Shown here: positions 8,830 through 17,869 of the stretch, piece by piece
Numbering within the stretch: the first letter of the stretch is position 1
How the letters are laid out: each line of letters begins with the position of its first letter
Source: Alcaligenaceae bacterium CGII-47
Lineage (GTDB): Bacteria; Pseudomonadota; Gammaproteobacteria; Burkholderiales; Burkholderiaceae_B
Length of the DNA: 64,000 nt
NCBI GenBank assembly: GCA_019166125.1
Contig: JAHTBO010000003.1
Span: 4,985-68,984 of the forward strand
Direction of reading: 5' to 3'
The notes under the pieces: model-generated
Databases searched by the model: none
Told to the model about the DNA's origin: nothing
What the model saw: only the letters and a program-made list of their open reading frames with translations
Made by a program: the position numbers and the translations under genes

Positions 8830-10560
8830 ATGCACGCGAGCAAGTACCACCTCAACACCCTCAAGGAAGCCCCTGCGGACGCCGAGGTCATTAGCCATCA
8901 ACTTATGACGCGCGCGGGGATGATCCGTAAAATCGCCGGGGGCGTCTACACCTACATGCCCATGGGATTACGGGTCTTGCGCAAAATCGAAGCGATCGTA
9001 AGGGAAGAGATGAACCGTGCGGGGGCGATTGAGCTGCTGATGCCCGTCGTCCAGCCCGCCGAGTTATGGCAGGAATCAGGGCGCTGGGAGCAGTACGGCG
9101 CAGAACTCCTGCGCATCAAGGATCGCCATCAGCGCGACTTTGTACTCCAGCCGACTTCCGAGGAGGTCGTCACCGACATCGCTCGCAACGAAATCCATAG
9201 CTGGCGCCAGTTGCCCCTCAATTTCTACCATATCCAGACGAAATTTCGCGACGAGCGGCGACCGCGCTTCGGCTTGATGCGTGGCCGGGAATTCACCATG
9301 AAGGACGCCTACTCTTTTGACCGGGACGAGACCTCGGCGCAGGCCAGCTATGACGCCATGTACGAGGCCTATCAACGTATCTTTACACGCTTAGGCCTGA
9401 ATTTTCGTGCCGTCGCTGCTGATACGGGTGCTATTGGTGGTTCACGCAGCCATGAGTTCCAGGTAATTGCTGATACGGGCGAGGATTTAATTGTCTATAA
9501 CCCGGATTCGGAATATGCCGCCAATATTGAGCTTGCCCAGGCGCCTTGCCTGCTGTCCGAGCGCGCTGCACCCAACGAATCGCTCACCAAGCGCGCAACG
9601 CCCCATGCACCGAAATGCGAGATCGTTGCCGAGCAGCTAGGGCATCCACTGGCACATACAGTCAAAGCAATTGTCCTGGCAACCGAGCCGGATCAGGCAC
9701 CACCAAAAATTTGGCTGCTACTGATTCGTGGTGACCATGAACTCAACGAGGTCAAGACCAGTAAACTACCTGGCTTTGGGGATGGCTATCGTTTTGCCAC
9801 CGAGGACGAAATCCTCGAAACCTTTGGTTGCGTGCCGGGTTATTTGGGCCCCATCCAACCGCGCCGTGAACTGGGCGGCATCATCGCCGATTTCACCGTT
9901 GCGAACATGAGCGACTTTATCTGCGGCGCCAATGAGGAAGGCTATCACTACAGCGGGGTGAACTGGGGCCGCGACCTGCCCGAGCCCGTGCGTGCCGATT
10001 TACGTAACGTTGTCGCAGGCGACCCGGATCCCCAGGGTGGCCGCCTGGCAATCCAACGCGGTATTGAGGTCGGACACGTATTTTTTCTGGGTGACAAATA
10101 TTCCCGTGCACTGAACGCAACCTTTCTTGAAACGGATGGCAAGCCCGCCTTTTTACAAATGGGATGCTACGGCATTGGTGTGAGCCGCATCGCCGCCGCC
10201 GCCATCGAGCAAAACCACGACGAACGTGGGATCATTTGGCCCCGCGCAATCGCCCCCTTTGAACTGGTTCTTTGCCCCATTGGCATCGGTAAAAGTGAAA
10301 CGGTACGCAACACAACCGAGGCCTTATACGCCGACCTCCTCGCCCAGGGGGTTGATGTCATTATGGACGATCGCGACACGCGACCCGGTATCATGTTTGC
10401 CGATTGGGAGTTAATCGGTGCGCCGATCCGCGTCACCCTAGGAGACCGCGGCCTCAAGGACGGCATCGTCGAAATTCAGACGCGGCGCGAGGCCCAGGCC
10501 CATCGCATCCCGATCGACCAGGCGCTGGCCTTTATTCTCGAGGGACTCAAGCAACTCTGA
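8830..10560 (+). CDS. proS: Prolyl-tRNA synthetase
   Basis: This class II aminoacyl-tRNA synthetase has 576 residues, the bacterial long form. Motif 2 is visible as the [21 protein letters not shown] region. The middle of the protein (about 220-400) is the inserted YbaK-like editing domain that clears mischarged Ala-tRNA(Pro). Motif 3 is in [11 protein letters not shown], and the C-terminal anticodon-binding domain follows. It is divergently transcribed from rppH with a 65-base shared promoter region, and the next gene, ybgC, starts 9 bases after its stop. Confidence 0.97.
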   Translation: MHASKYHLNTLKEAPADAEVISHQLMTRAGMIRKIAGGVYTYMPMGLRVLRKIEAIVREEMNRAGAIELLMPVVQPAELWQESGRWEQYGAELLRIKDRHQRDFVLQPTSEEVVTDIARNEIHSWRQLPLNFYHIQTKFRDERRPRFGLMRGREFTMKDAYSFDRDETSAQASYDAMYEAYQRIFTRLGLNFRAVAADTGAIGGSRSHEFQVIADTGEDLIVYNPDSEYAANIELAQAPCLLSERAAPNESLTKRATPHAPKCEIVAEQLGHPLAHTVKAIVLATEPDQAPPKIWLLLIRGDHELNEVKTSKLPGFGDGYRFATEDEILETFGCVPGYLGPIQPRRELGGIIADFTVANMSDFICGANEEGYHYSGVNWGRDLPEPVRADLRNVVAGDPDPQGGRLAIQRGIEVGHVFFLGDKYSRALNATFLETDGKPAFLQMGCYGIGVSRIAAAAIEQNHDERGIIWPRAIAPFELVLCPIGIGKSETVRNTTEALYADLLAQGVDVIMDDRDTRPGIMFADWELIGAPIRVTLGDRGLKDGIVEIQTRREAQAHRIPIDQALAFILEGLKQL

Positions 10561-10569
10561 CGCGCAATC

Positions 10570-11019
10570 ATGTCACACGACTTAACGAAAAAGGTGGCCC
10601 CCTCTGCGGCTACACTGGGCACCGACTTATGCATTCGCGTATATTACGAGGACACGGATGCGGGCGGTGTCGTCTATTACGCGAACTACCTCAAATTTTT
10701 TGAACGAGGGCGAACCGAGTGGTTACGATCACTGGGCATAGACCAGCGTGAACTCGCCGCACAGGAAGCCATCATGTTTGTTGTCACGCAAGCCAACATC
10801 GAATATCAACGCCCTGCTCACTTGGACGATCAGATCGATATCACCACCCACATCACGGAACTTGGCGCGGCCTCGATTTCCTTTGAACAATCGGCACAAT
10901 GCGATGGTATGCAGCGCGCGCGCGGACGGTTCAAGGTCTGCGTCGTCCACGCCCAGACCTTCAAACCCACCCGACTCCCTTTGTCGCTCAGGACCTTACT
11001 GGAACAGGCCAGGAACTAA
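10570..11019 (+). CDS. ybgC: Tol-Pal system-associated acyl-CoA thioesterase
   Basis: This is a hot-dog fold thioesterase of 149 residues with the YbgC active-site block YYEDTDAGGVVYYANYLKFF (Asp about residue 29). It hydrolyses short-chain acyl-CoA in vitro. Its role in envelope lipid metabolism is still unclear, but its position as first gene of the tol-pal cluster is conserved. It ends 2 bases before tolQ, so the genes are almost certainly cotranscribed and translationally linked. Confidence 0.93.
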   Translation: MSHDLTKKVAPSAATLGTDLCIRVYYEDTDAGGVVYYANYLKFFERGRTEWLRSLGIDQRELAAQEAIMFVVTQANIEYQRPAHLDDQIDITTHITELGAASISFEQSAQCDGMQRARGRFKVCVVHAQTFKPTRLPLSLRTLLEQARN

Positions 11020-11021
11020 CC

Positions 11022-11696
11022 ATGCAATCAACCAGCGAGCTATCGCTACTCTCTCTCATCTGGGATGCCAGCATCCCTGTCCAAATTGTGATGTTGATCT
11101 TGATGGGCGTCTCTGTCCTGTCCTGGACCTACATTTTTAGCAAGCGCGCTGCGCTACGACGAGCAGACGAACAAACCCGCCGTTTTGAGGACGATTTCTG
11201 GGCGGGCGGTGACCTCACCGTGCTCCAGCAAGCCATTGCCAGTCGCCGCAACGAACATGGTGCCTTGGCACGCATCTTTGATGCAGGCATGACGGAGTTC
11301 GTCAAGGCACGCCGCTCAACGGGCGCTGGCGACACGCTGCTCGACGCACCGCGGCGAGCCATGCGTGCCGCCTACCAGAGGGAGATGGACAGCCTGGAGT
11401 CCCACCTGAACTTCCTTGCATCCACAGGCTCGGTTAGCCCCTACGTGGGCCTGCTGGGCACCGTATGGGGCATCATGCACGCGTTCATGGGTCTGTCGAC
11501 CATGCAACAGGCAACACTGGCCGCAGTCGCACCAGGTATCGCCGAGGCCTTAATTGCCACGGCCATTGGTTTGTTTGCCGCAATACCAGCTGTCGTCGCT
11601 TATAACCGCTACACCAATGAGATCGATCGCCTATCTATCCGCTTTGATAGTTTCGTCGATGAGTTCCTGAATATTCTCCAGCGTCAGGTACATTGA
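11022..11696 (+). CDS. tolQ: Tol-Pal inner-membrane motor protein TolQ
   Basis: This 224-residue three-TM protein, with TolR, forms the proton-driven stator that energises TolA. Membrane segments are near residues 20-40, 130-150 and 170-195. The conserved block GLLGTVWGIMHAFMGL precedes TM2, and ATAIGLFAAIPAVVAYN marks TM3. The start at 11022 (MQSTSELSLLSLIWDAS) matches the family. The longer frame overlaps ybgC and is spurious. Its stop lies 1 base before the tolR start. Confidence 0.96.
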   Translation: MQSTSELSLLSLIWDASIPVQIVMLILMGVSVLSWTYIFSKRAALRRADEQTRRFEDDFWAGGDLTVLQQAIASRRNEHGALARIFDAGMTEFVKARRSTGAGDTLLDAPRRAMRAAYQREMDSLESHLNFLASTGSVSPYVGLLGTVWGIMHAFMGLSTMQQATLAAVAPGIAEALIATAIGLFAAIPAVVAYNRYTNEIDRLSIRFDSFVDEFLNILQRQVH

Positions 11697-11697
11697 T

Positions 11698-12141
11698 ATG
11701 AACTCCATGCGCAACAGCACAAGGCGCAAAGGTCGCCGCCTGCAAAATGATATTAACGTCGTGCCCTACATTGATGTCATGCTGGTTTTATTAGTAATTT
11801 TTATGGTTACGGCACCGATGATCACACCCGGGCTAATCGACCTACCTACCGTGGGCACCGCCTCCGAGGTTCCGGTTGAACCGGTGGAAGTGCAGATCAA
11901 TGAAAATGGCGAGATCTCAATGCGTGTCCGCTCAGCAGGGGCCACCTTCCAGGCGATAGACCCCCAGAATCTCCTGCCAGAAGTCCAGGCACGCATCACG
12001 CAGGACACACCGGTTGTGATCGCAGCCGATGGCAAGGTACCCTATGAATCAGTACTCAAGGTCATGGATCAACTACGCAACGGGGGCGTCACCAAGCTCG
12101 GCCTGCTGGTAAACCAGGGAGCCACCAGTCAGTCGAAATGA
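11698..12141 (+). CDS. tolR: Tol-Pal inner-membrane protein TolR
   Basis: This ExbD/TolR family protein of 147 residues has a single N-terminal membrane segment. It carries the essential aspartate in INVVPYIDVMLVLLVIFMV (about residue 24) and a periplasmic domain that ends with GVTKLGLLV. It binds TolQ and forms the proton channel. It overlaps tolA by 4 bases (ATGA). Confidence 0.96.
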   Translation: MNSMRNSTRRKGRRLQNDINVVPYIDVMLVLLVIFMVTAPMITPGLIDLPTVGTASEVPVEPVEVQINENGEISMRVRSAGATFQAIDPQNLLPEVQARITQDTPVVIAADGKVPYESVLKVMDQLRNGGVTKLGLLVNQGATSQSK

Positions 12142-13415
12142 AATTTTTTCGCAATTCCGAATACCCCTCCACCGAACGCTCTCCCGATCAGAGGGATAAG
12201 CGCCGCGCGCTCGGGTATTCACTATTCATCCACAGTCTGATCATCTTTTTGATGTTCTATGGCTTTTCCTCGGCGCCAGAGAACCCGGGGCCTGTCCAGG
12301 TTCAGCTATGGGCTGAGGGCTCAGTGGCTGAGGCGGCAGCGCCCACCGAGCCCCAACCCACCGAGACGCCCACGGCAAACGAACCCCCGCCCCCACCACC
12401 GGATGAAGTTGCCAAGGCAGAGGCGCAGGCACAAGAAGAGGCTGCTGCACAGGAAGAGGCAGCGGCGCAGGCCGTTGCCCAGGCCAGGGCGGCTGCACAG
12501 GCGGCTGCAGCGGCCCAGGCCCAAGCCCATGCCGCTGCAGCCGCCAAGGCTCAGGCAGACGCCGAGATTGCATTAGAAAAAACACGCCAGATACAGGCTG
12601 AGCATGCGCGCCTCCTAGCCGAACAAGCCGCCCGCGAAAAAGTTGAACAAGAAGTCGCAACGAAAAAAGCGGCCGAGGCCGCAAAAAAAGCGGAGGCTGA
12701 AGCCCAACGCAAGGCCGAGGTCGCACGCGAACAAGCCAAGGCCAAGGCCGCCGAAGACGCGGCCAAAGAACAGGCAGCAAAGGAACAAGCTGAAAAGGAA
12801 CAAGCTACTGCTGAAAAAGCAGCGCTAGAAAAGGCAGCCAAAGCGGCCGCGGCAGAGAAGGCGGCAGCCCAAAAGGCAGCAACTGAAAAGGCCGCTGCAC
12901 AAAAAGCCGCCGCCGAGAAAGCTGCCGCTGAAAAGGCTGCCGCTGAAAAGGCTGCTGCACAAAAAGCGGCTACCGAGAAGGCGGCCGCTGAAAAGGCTGC
13001 AGCACAAAAAGCCGCCGCCGCCAAGGCAGCAGCCGCCAAACGCGAAGCACTACGCGAAGCAATGCGCGGCTCGGCACTCGAGGCGGCCGGCATTCCCAAT
13101 GGCAATGCAGACCGCAATCAACAAGGCGGCGGGGGCAATAACGATGGGTACGCCGCCAAGGTTCGCGCCTGCGTGCAGCCCGGTGTCGTCTATAACGTAC
13201 CGCCTCGTTCCGGCAACACCAATCCCACTGCTCAATTCCGCACCTACCTGGGCCCTGATGGCAAGGTACAAAACGTAGATCTCTCTCGCTCCTCTGGAAA
13301 CCGGCGCTTTGACGAGGCCGTGCACAAGGGGATTCTGGCCTGCTCCCCATTCCCTAAACCTCCGAACGGTAAGTATCCGTCGTATATTGACGTTGATTAC
13401 CGCATGTATGACTAA
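12138..13415 (+). CDS. tolA: Tol-Pal energy-transducing protein TolA
   Basis: This 425-residue protein has one membrane anchor (YSLFIHSLIIFLMFYGF, about 28-44), a proline-rich stretch, and then a very long Ala/Lys/Glu helix (about 90-310). The helix consists of tandem repeats such as AAAEKAAAQKAA that span the periplasm. A C-terminal TonB-like domain (about 335-425) contacts Pal and TolB. The repeats are encoded by near-identical 15-30 base units (about 12820-13040), so the length may vary between strains. The reverse strand carries long alanine-rich open frames here that are composition artefacts. Confidence 0.95.
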   Translation: MKFFRNSEYPSTERSPDQRDKRRALGYSLFIHSLIIFLMFYGFSSAPENPGPVQVQLWAEGSVAEAAAPTEPQPTETPTANEPPPPPPDEVAKAEAQAQEEAAAQEEAAAQAVAQARAAAQAAAAAQAQAHAAAAAKAQADAEIALEKTRQIQAEHARLLAEQAAREKVEQEVATKKAAEAAKKAEAEAQRKAEVAREQAKAKAAEDAAKEQAAKEQAEKEQATAEKAALEKAAKAAAAEKAAAQKAATEKAAAQKAAAEKAAAEKAAAEKAAAQKAATEKAAAEKAAAQKAAAAKAAAAKREALREAMRGSALEAAGIPNGNADRNQQGGGGNNDGYAAKVRACVQPGVVYNVPPRSGNTNPTAQFRTYLGPDGKVQNVDLSRSSGNRRFDEAVHKGILACSPFPKPPNGKYPSYIDVDYRMYD

Positions 13416-13430
13416 CAGGAGATCACACAC

Positions 13431-14741
13431 ATGATCACATCCAATACATCCAGCCTCGCGGCGCGCCTATGGCGACGTACCGTGGTGGGCGGCGTATCCG
13501 TTTTTTTCATGGCAGCGCTCGGGTCTCAGGCTGCACATGCACAGTTACGCGTTGATATCTCGGGCGTCGGCGCAACTCAGTACCCAATTGCGATCGCCGA
13601 TTTTGCAGGTACAAGTGGCGGCACCTCAATCGGAGAAGTCATCCGCGCTGATCTGACACGCTCTGGCCAATTTCGTTTGGTCAATGCAAGCAATACCAGT
13701 CTCGACATCCAGAGCACGGTCGCCTACAGCGACTGGCAGGCGCGTGGTGCAGACTACCTCGCCTTTGGCTCGATCACACAGGCCGGCAGCCAGTACACCG
13801 TCAGCTACCGCCTGGTGGACTCAGTGCGCAAGACCGAGCTCGATCAGGTAAGCATCAACGGCACCGAAGAAGAAATGCGCAAGATTGCCCACCAAATTGC
13901 CGATCGAATCTACGAAAAAATCACCGGCATCCGAGGTGTGTTCTCGACACGAATCGCTTATGTGTTGCAAACTGGCAACGCTTATGAGTTACAAATTGCA
14001 GATGCGGACGGCCAGAATCCACAAGTCATGTTGCGCTCCAAGCATTCAATCATCTCTCCCGCTTGGTCACCTGATGGCGGCAAGCTTGCCTATGTGAGCT
14101 TTGAATCCAACAAGCCGGTGGTCTACGTCCAAACCTTGCGCAGCGGCCAGCGTGTCCCCGTTGCGAATTACAAAGGCAACAATAGTGCACCGGCCTGGTC
14201 ACCGGATGGCAGCAAACTCGCCATTGTCCTGTCTCGGGACGGCATCTCGCAGATCTATACACTCAATGCAGATGGGTCAGATTTGCGTCGGGTTATGCGC
14301 TCACCCCTTATCGATACGGAACCACGTTTTACTGCCGATGGGCAATCCTTGGTGTTCACCAGCGACCGAGGCGGTAATCCGCAGATATACAAAGTCCCCC
14401 TGGGCGGAGGAGACGCCCAACGTTTAACCTTTTCCGGCGGTTACAATATCTCACCGAGGCCCTCGCCAGATGGCTCACAACTGGTGTACGTTACACGTAG
14501 AAATGGCGCTTTCAGAATTGCCAGCATGGACACGAAATCCGGCTCGGAGCAACTCTTGACTGCTGGCCCGGACGACCAATCCCCGAGCTTCGCTCCCAAT
14601 GGAATGCAGGTGCTCTACAGCTCTGTCCAGGGTGGACGCAGCGTTCTCGCGGTGACATCGACCGATGGTCGCGTCAAACAGACGCTCTCGGCACTAAGCG
14701 GAAAGGTCCGCGAGCCGACTTGGGGGCCATTTGCAAACTAA
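13431..14741 (+). CDS. tolB: Tol-Pal periplasmic beta-propeller protein TolB
   Basis: This 436-residue protein has a signal peptide (about 20-36, ending AAHAQ), an N-terminal TolB domain (about 40-165) and a six-bladed propeller. The propeller is built from repeats with the signature PAWSPDGSKLAIV, seen at about 205, 250, 295, 340 and 380. TolB binds Pal and is released through TolA action during division. It lies 15 bases after tolA in the same operon. Confidence 0.96.
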   Translation: MITSNTSSLAARLWRRTVVGGVSVFFMAALGSQAAHAQLRVDISGVGATQYPIAIADFAGTSGGTSIGEVIRADLTRSGQFRLVNASNTSLDIQSTVAYSDWQARGADYLAFGSITQAGSQYTVSYRLVDSVRKTELDQVSINGTEEEMRKIAHQIADRIYEKITGIRGVFSTRIAYVLQTGNAYELQIADADGQNPQVMLRSKHSIISPAWSPDGGKLAYVSFESNKPVVYVQTLRSGQRVPVANYKGNNSAPAWSPDGSKLAIVLSRDGISQIYTLNADGSDLRRVMRSPLIDTEPRFTADGQSLVFTSDRGGNPQIYKVPLGGGDAQRLTFSGGYNISPRPSPDGSQLVYVTRRNGAFRIASMDTKSGSEQLLTAGPDDQSPSFAPNGMQVLYSSVQGGRSVLAVTSTDGRVKQTLSALSGKVREPTWGPFAN

Positions 14742-14774
14742 TTTTTCGTGTGACTCTTTCTTAAAGGAACTTAA

Positions 14775-15272
14775 ATGAGCTCGCGCATCACCAGGACCCT
14801 GACAATAGCTGTTTTTGCTGCCTCACTGGCGGCTTGCAGCTCTGTACCTCTGGACCAGTCTGGCTCAGGAGGCGCCGCCGGTTCAGGCTCAGCGTCGACA
14901 GGGCAGATCATGGATCCCTTCAACCCCCAAAGTCCTCTGGCGCAACAACGTTCCGTCTACTTTGACTTTGATAGCTACACCGTGCCAGACCAATACCGTA
15001 GTGTCGTCGAGATGCATGCTAATTATCTGACCAGCCATCAGAGCCAAAAGGTACGCATCGAAGGAAATGCTGACGCCCGGGGCGGTACCGAATACAATCT
15101 GGCTCTGGGCCAGCGCCGTTCGGACGCCGTGGCTCGCATGATGACCTTGCTAGGCGTCAATGCGAACCAAGTCGAAGCCATCAGCTTCGGTAAGGAACGT
15201 CCGAAGGCCTTGGGCAATACCGATGCCGATTACGCCGAAAACCGTCGTGCGGATATCGACTATCAGCGCTGA
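14775..15272 (+). CDS. pal: Peptidoglycan-associated lipoprotein Pal
   Basis: This 165-residue outer-membrane lipoprotein has the lipobox LAAC near residue 20 and an OmpA-type peptidoglycan-binding domain. The domain is seen in VYFDFDSYTVPDQY, RIEGNADARGGTEYNLALGQRR and the arginine of ENRRADIDY. It tethers the outer membrane to meso-DAP in the cell wall and is moved to the septum by the Tol machine. A strong terminator follows at 15292-15325. Confidence 0.97.
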   Translation: MSSRITRTLTIAVFAASLAACSSVPLDQSGSGGAAGSGSASTGQIMDPFNPQSPLAQQRSVYFDFDSYTVPDQYRSVVEMHANYLTSHQSQKVRIEGNADARGGTEYNLALGQRRSDAVARMMTLLGVNANQVEAISFGKERPKALGNTDADYAENRRADIDYQR

Positions 15273-15291
15273 TCCACGGTTTAGCTGCGAT

Positions 15292-15325
15292 AACGCCGTA
15301 GCGGTCAACCGCCACGGCGTTTTTT
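15292..15325 (+). terminator. Rho-independent terminator between pal and cpoB
   Basis: AACGCCGTaGCGG-TCAA-CCGCcACGGCGTT makes a 12-pair stem with one internal mismatch, followed by five further Ts. It lies 19 bases after the pal stop and 19 bases before the cpoB start. cpoB should therefore be expressed below pal levels by partial read-through. Confidence 0.85.
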
Positions 15326-15344
15326 ATTTGGATGGAACCTGCAC

Positions 15345-16022
15345 ATGAACGCACTCCCCGCACGTCTAGGCGCGACCCTTGCTGCCAGTCTGCTGATCCT
15401 CATGTCCTTGGGCGCAGCACCTGCCCAGGCGTTTTCCGATGATGAGGCACGTAAGGCCATCCTCGAGCTCAGGGCGCAGATCAAGCAGATCAATGAACAA
15501 AATCAGCAGGCGCGCCTGCAACTCGCTGATCAGGTCGATATGCTGCGCAATGATGTCGCGCGCATGCGTGGGCAACTAGAACAACTGCACTATGCCGCCC
15601 AGAACAATGCCCCGGCCAATGCGCCCCAAGCCGCTAACCAGGCATCCGACCCTCAAGAGCAAGCTGCCTATAACGCAGCGGCTGAGCTATACCGCAGTGG
15701 TAAATACAAAGAGGCCGCTGCAGCATTCGAGGCATTCGCCCAAGCTTATCCTGCAGGACCGTTAGCAGGCGACGCCAGCTTTTACCTAGGCAGCAGCCAA
15801 TACGCCACCCGGGACTTCAAGAACTCCATCAAGACCATGCAAAATCTGGTCAGCACCGCACCGAAGGAAGCTCGCGCAGCCGACGCGCTGCTGGTGGCCG
15901 CTGCCAGCCAGATCGAGTTAAATGATCTTGCAGGTGCCAAGGCCAGTCTGCAACAAATCATACGGGATTATCCTCAGACCTCTGCAGCAGAAACTGCCAA
16001 GAGCCGCCTCAAGCTCCTATAA
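15345..16022 (+). CDS. cpoB: Cell division coordinator CpoB (YbgF)
   Basis: This is a periplasmic 225-residue protein. A signal peptide (to about residue 28, APAQA) is followed by a coiled-coil trimerisation segment (about 45-85) and three TPR repeats (about 105-225). CpoB links Tol action to PBP1B-driven septal peptidoglycan synthesis. It is preceded by the terminator after pal. Its stop overlaps the next gene's start (TAATG), so the following hydrolase is translationally coupled. Confidence 0.93.
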   Translation: MNALPARLGATLAASLLILMSLGAAPAQAFSDDEARKAILELRAQIKQINEQNQQARLQLADQVDMLRNDVARMRGQLEQLHYAAQNNAPANAPQAANQASDPQEQAAYNAAAELYRSGKYKEAAAAFEAFAQAYPAGPLAGDASFYLGSSQYATRDFKNSIKTMQNLVSTAPKEARAADALLVAAASQIELNDLAGAKASLQQIIRDYPQTSAAETAKSRLKLL

Positions 16023-16774
16023 TGACCACAGGTGAATCTGTCCTGCTCATCCACGGATCTCTGTGCGATTCTCGGTACTGGCGCTGGCAAATCCCACAAC
16101 TGAGCGAAACACATCGTGTGATCGCGCCCAGCTTGCGTGGCTGCTGGCCAGACACCCTCGAGCACCCCAATTCGCTCTACAGCATCGCCACTCACGCCCA
16201 AGACATGATTGACCTGGTCCGTCAACAAGACCCAGGACGCCCAGTCCATGTGCTAGGGCATTCGCGTGGCGCACATGTCGCGCTGCAATTCGCGCTGCGC
16301 GCCCCTGAGCACTGCAAGAGCCTGACCCTGGCAGACCCCGGCTTTCGGTTTGACCATGAGCCCAAAGCGGAGGTCTTTTATGCCCCGGCGGTGGCTTTGC
16401 TCAATGCCGGTCAAACCGATCAAGCCCTCGAGCAATTTATCGATACGGTGAACGGTGCGGGAACCTGGCACAAGATGGTCTCGTGGTTCAAGGACATGGT
16501 GCGCGATAATGCCTACACCTTGCTCTCACAGATCCTGGAGGCCAACCTATCCGTCTCGCTGGCGTCCACTGCGGCCATTGATTGCCCGGTGTTATTGATA
16601 GGCGGCGCGGACAGCCCACAGCGCTATCGCGCCTGCCAGGATCAGCTCGAACGCACCCTACCCCATGTCCAGCGCACGGTGATCAGCATGGCCGCCCACG
16701 GCATGAACCTGGCCAATCCGCGCGCGTTTAACCGTCAATGCCTGGATTTTTTCAACACCCAGACAGTAGGCTAG
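16022..16774 (+). CDS. Alpha/beta hydrolase
   Basis: This 250-residue alpha/beta-hydrolase fold protein has the nucleophile elbow GHSRG (S about 81). The oxyanion region is LLIHGSLCDSRYW, the probable acid is in LLIGGADSP, and the probable catalytic histidine is in AAHGMNLANP. No signal peptide is seen. The substrate is unknown. It starts within the cpoB stop codon and overlaps the convergent PCuAC gene by 4 bases at the 3' end. Nothing ties it to Tol function except position. Confidence 0.8.
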   Translation: MTTGESVLLIHGSLCDSRYWRWQIPQLSETHRVIAPSLRGCWPDTLEHPNSLYSIATHAQDMIDLVRQQDPGRPVHVLGHSRGAHVALQFALRAPEHCKSLTLADPGFRFDHEPKAEVFYAPAVALLNAGQTDQALEQFIDTVNGAGTWHKMVSWFKDMVRDNAYTLLSQILEANLSVSLASTAAIDCPVLLIGGADSPQRYRACQDQLERTLPHVQRTVISMAAHGMNLANPRAFNRQCLDFFNTQTVG

Positions 16775-17298
16775 TACTTAAGCGCGGTGGGGGGCTTGAT
16801 CTCGCAGCTCGTGCTGACCCGTTCGCCATCAGCGAGCGCTAAATCAAGCTGCACATGCTCGCCCACAGCGATCGGGTGTGTGGGCTGCTCTAGCATGACG
16901 TGGTAGCTGCCAGGTTTAAGTGGCAAGGTCGTGCCTGCATGGATCACGATCTCGTGGACCATGGCCATCTTGGACATACCCTGATCCTGCGTCGTTTGGT
17001 GCAACATCACCATACCGAAATCAGGCGACGACGCACTCGTCACTACAGTATCTTGTGTGCCTGCGTTCTGAACCACGAGGAATCCGCCTGAAGGGGCCGG
17101 CGCGGGGAGCAGGCGTATCCAGCACTGAGACGCACTGACCGTCTTGGAAAGTGGTCCAGCCGCGGGGGCTGCCATCGCAGCATGGCCTGCGCCAGACCCA
17201 TGTCCCGGTGTATCGCCGTGCGAAGCTGCCCCAGCTCCGGCCACGAAAAACATTAAGCTCCCAGCGAATACTGCACCGCGTAACAACAGTGTATTCAT
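16771..17298 (-). CDS. Periplasmic copper chaperone, PCuAC family
   Basis: This 175-residue protein has a signal peptide (about 5-25) and a DUF461/PCu(A)C domain. The Cu(I) ligands of the family are visible as MLHQTTQDQGM, with a following methionine and YHVMLEQP. PCuAC delivers copper to the CuA/CuB sites of cytochrome oxidase together with Sco. A His/Gly/Met-rich stretch between the signal peptide and the domain (SHGDTPGHGSGAGHAAM) could bind additional copper. ATG 17298 was chosen because GGGA lies 8 bases upstream. Confidence 0.87.
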   Translation of the reverse strand: MNTLLLRGAVFAGSLMFFVAGAGAASHGDTPGHGSGAGHAAMAAPAAGPLSKTVSASQCWIRLLPAPAPSGGFLVVQNAGTQDTVVTSASSPDFGMVMLHQTTQDQGMSKMAMVHEIVIHAGTTLPLKPGSYHVMLEQPTHPIAVGEHVQLDLALADGERVSTSCEIKPPTALKY

Positions 17299-17389
17299 CA
17301 CAATTCCCATTAAAGGTGTATGCCCAGCGCGTCCCATCGAACACGATCAACGAAAGTGTACTATGTAATTTTCTCTCACCATTTGACCT

Positions 17390-17830
17390 ATGCCAAAGCC
17401 TGCAGACTTCGTTCAGGAACCTCTTATTACCCTCGAAGCGTTCGAGGATTTACTGGCCTCACTACATCCTTTTTCAGCCGTACTGGGGATTGAAATACTA
17501 GACATCGGGTTCGGGAACGCTACACTGCGTCTGCCACCAAACAATAGCAATCAACGTCTGGGGGGCATGGTTGCAGGCCCCATGCTGATGGGGCTTGCCG
17601 ATCTGGCGCTCTACGCAGCCATTGTCGGTGCCACAGGCAATCCGAACGCTGTCACAGCCAGCCTTACGATCAATTTCCTGCGCAAGGCGCCACCGGGTGG
17701 CATCCTGGCCCACGCCACAATACTAAAAACCGGCCGTATGTCGGCCGGTCAGGTTCTCTTGGTTCCCGACGAGGGCGGGGACCCTGTCGCCCAGGTCATC
17801 AGCACCTGGTCAGTGCCGCGCCGCAGTTAG
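17390..17830 (+). CDS. PaaI-family hot-dog thioesterase
   Basis: This 146-residue single hot-dog domain has the PaaI-type core GGMVAGPMLMGLADLALYAAI and the strand TASLTINFLRKA. It probably hydrolyses an acyl- or aryl-CoA thioester, but the substrate is not evident. It is a single gene between the divergent PCuAC gene and the convergent BMP transporter operon. A 9-pair hairpin follows the stop. Confidence 0.8.
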   Translation: MPKPADFVQEPLITLEAFEDLLASLHPFSAVLGIEILDIGFGNATLRLPPNNSNQRLGGMVAGPMLMGLADLALYAAIVGATGNPNAVTASLTINFLRKAPPGGILAHATILKTGRMSAGQVLLVPDEGGDPVAQVISTWSVPRRS

Positions 17831-17837
17831 GGGCACA

Positions 17838-17863
17838 AGTGGCCTGCCCAAAAACAGGCCACT
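17838..17863. terminator. Convergent intergenic hairpin
   Basis: AGTGGCCTG-CCCAAAAA-CAGGCCACT is a perfect 9-pair stem in the 39-base gap between the thioesterase and BMP genes, which converge here. No T-run follows on either strand, so termination efficiency is uncertain. Confidence 0.45.
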
Positions 17864-17869
17864 GAACGA

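Noticed and set aside
12241..13117. Several long reverse-strand and alternate-frame open frames rich in Ala, Arg, Leu or Phe across tolA
   Set aside because: They are produced by the GC-rich Ala/Lys/Glu repeat of tolA. They lack ribosome-binding sites and family resemblance.
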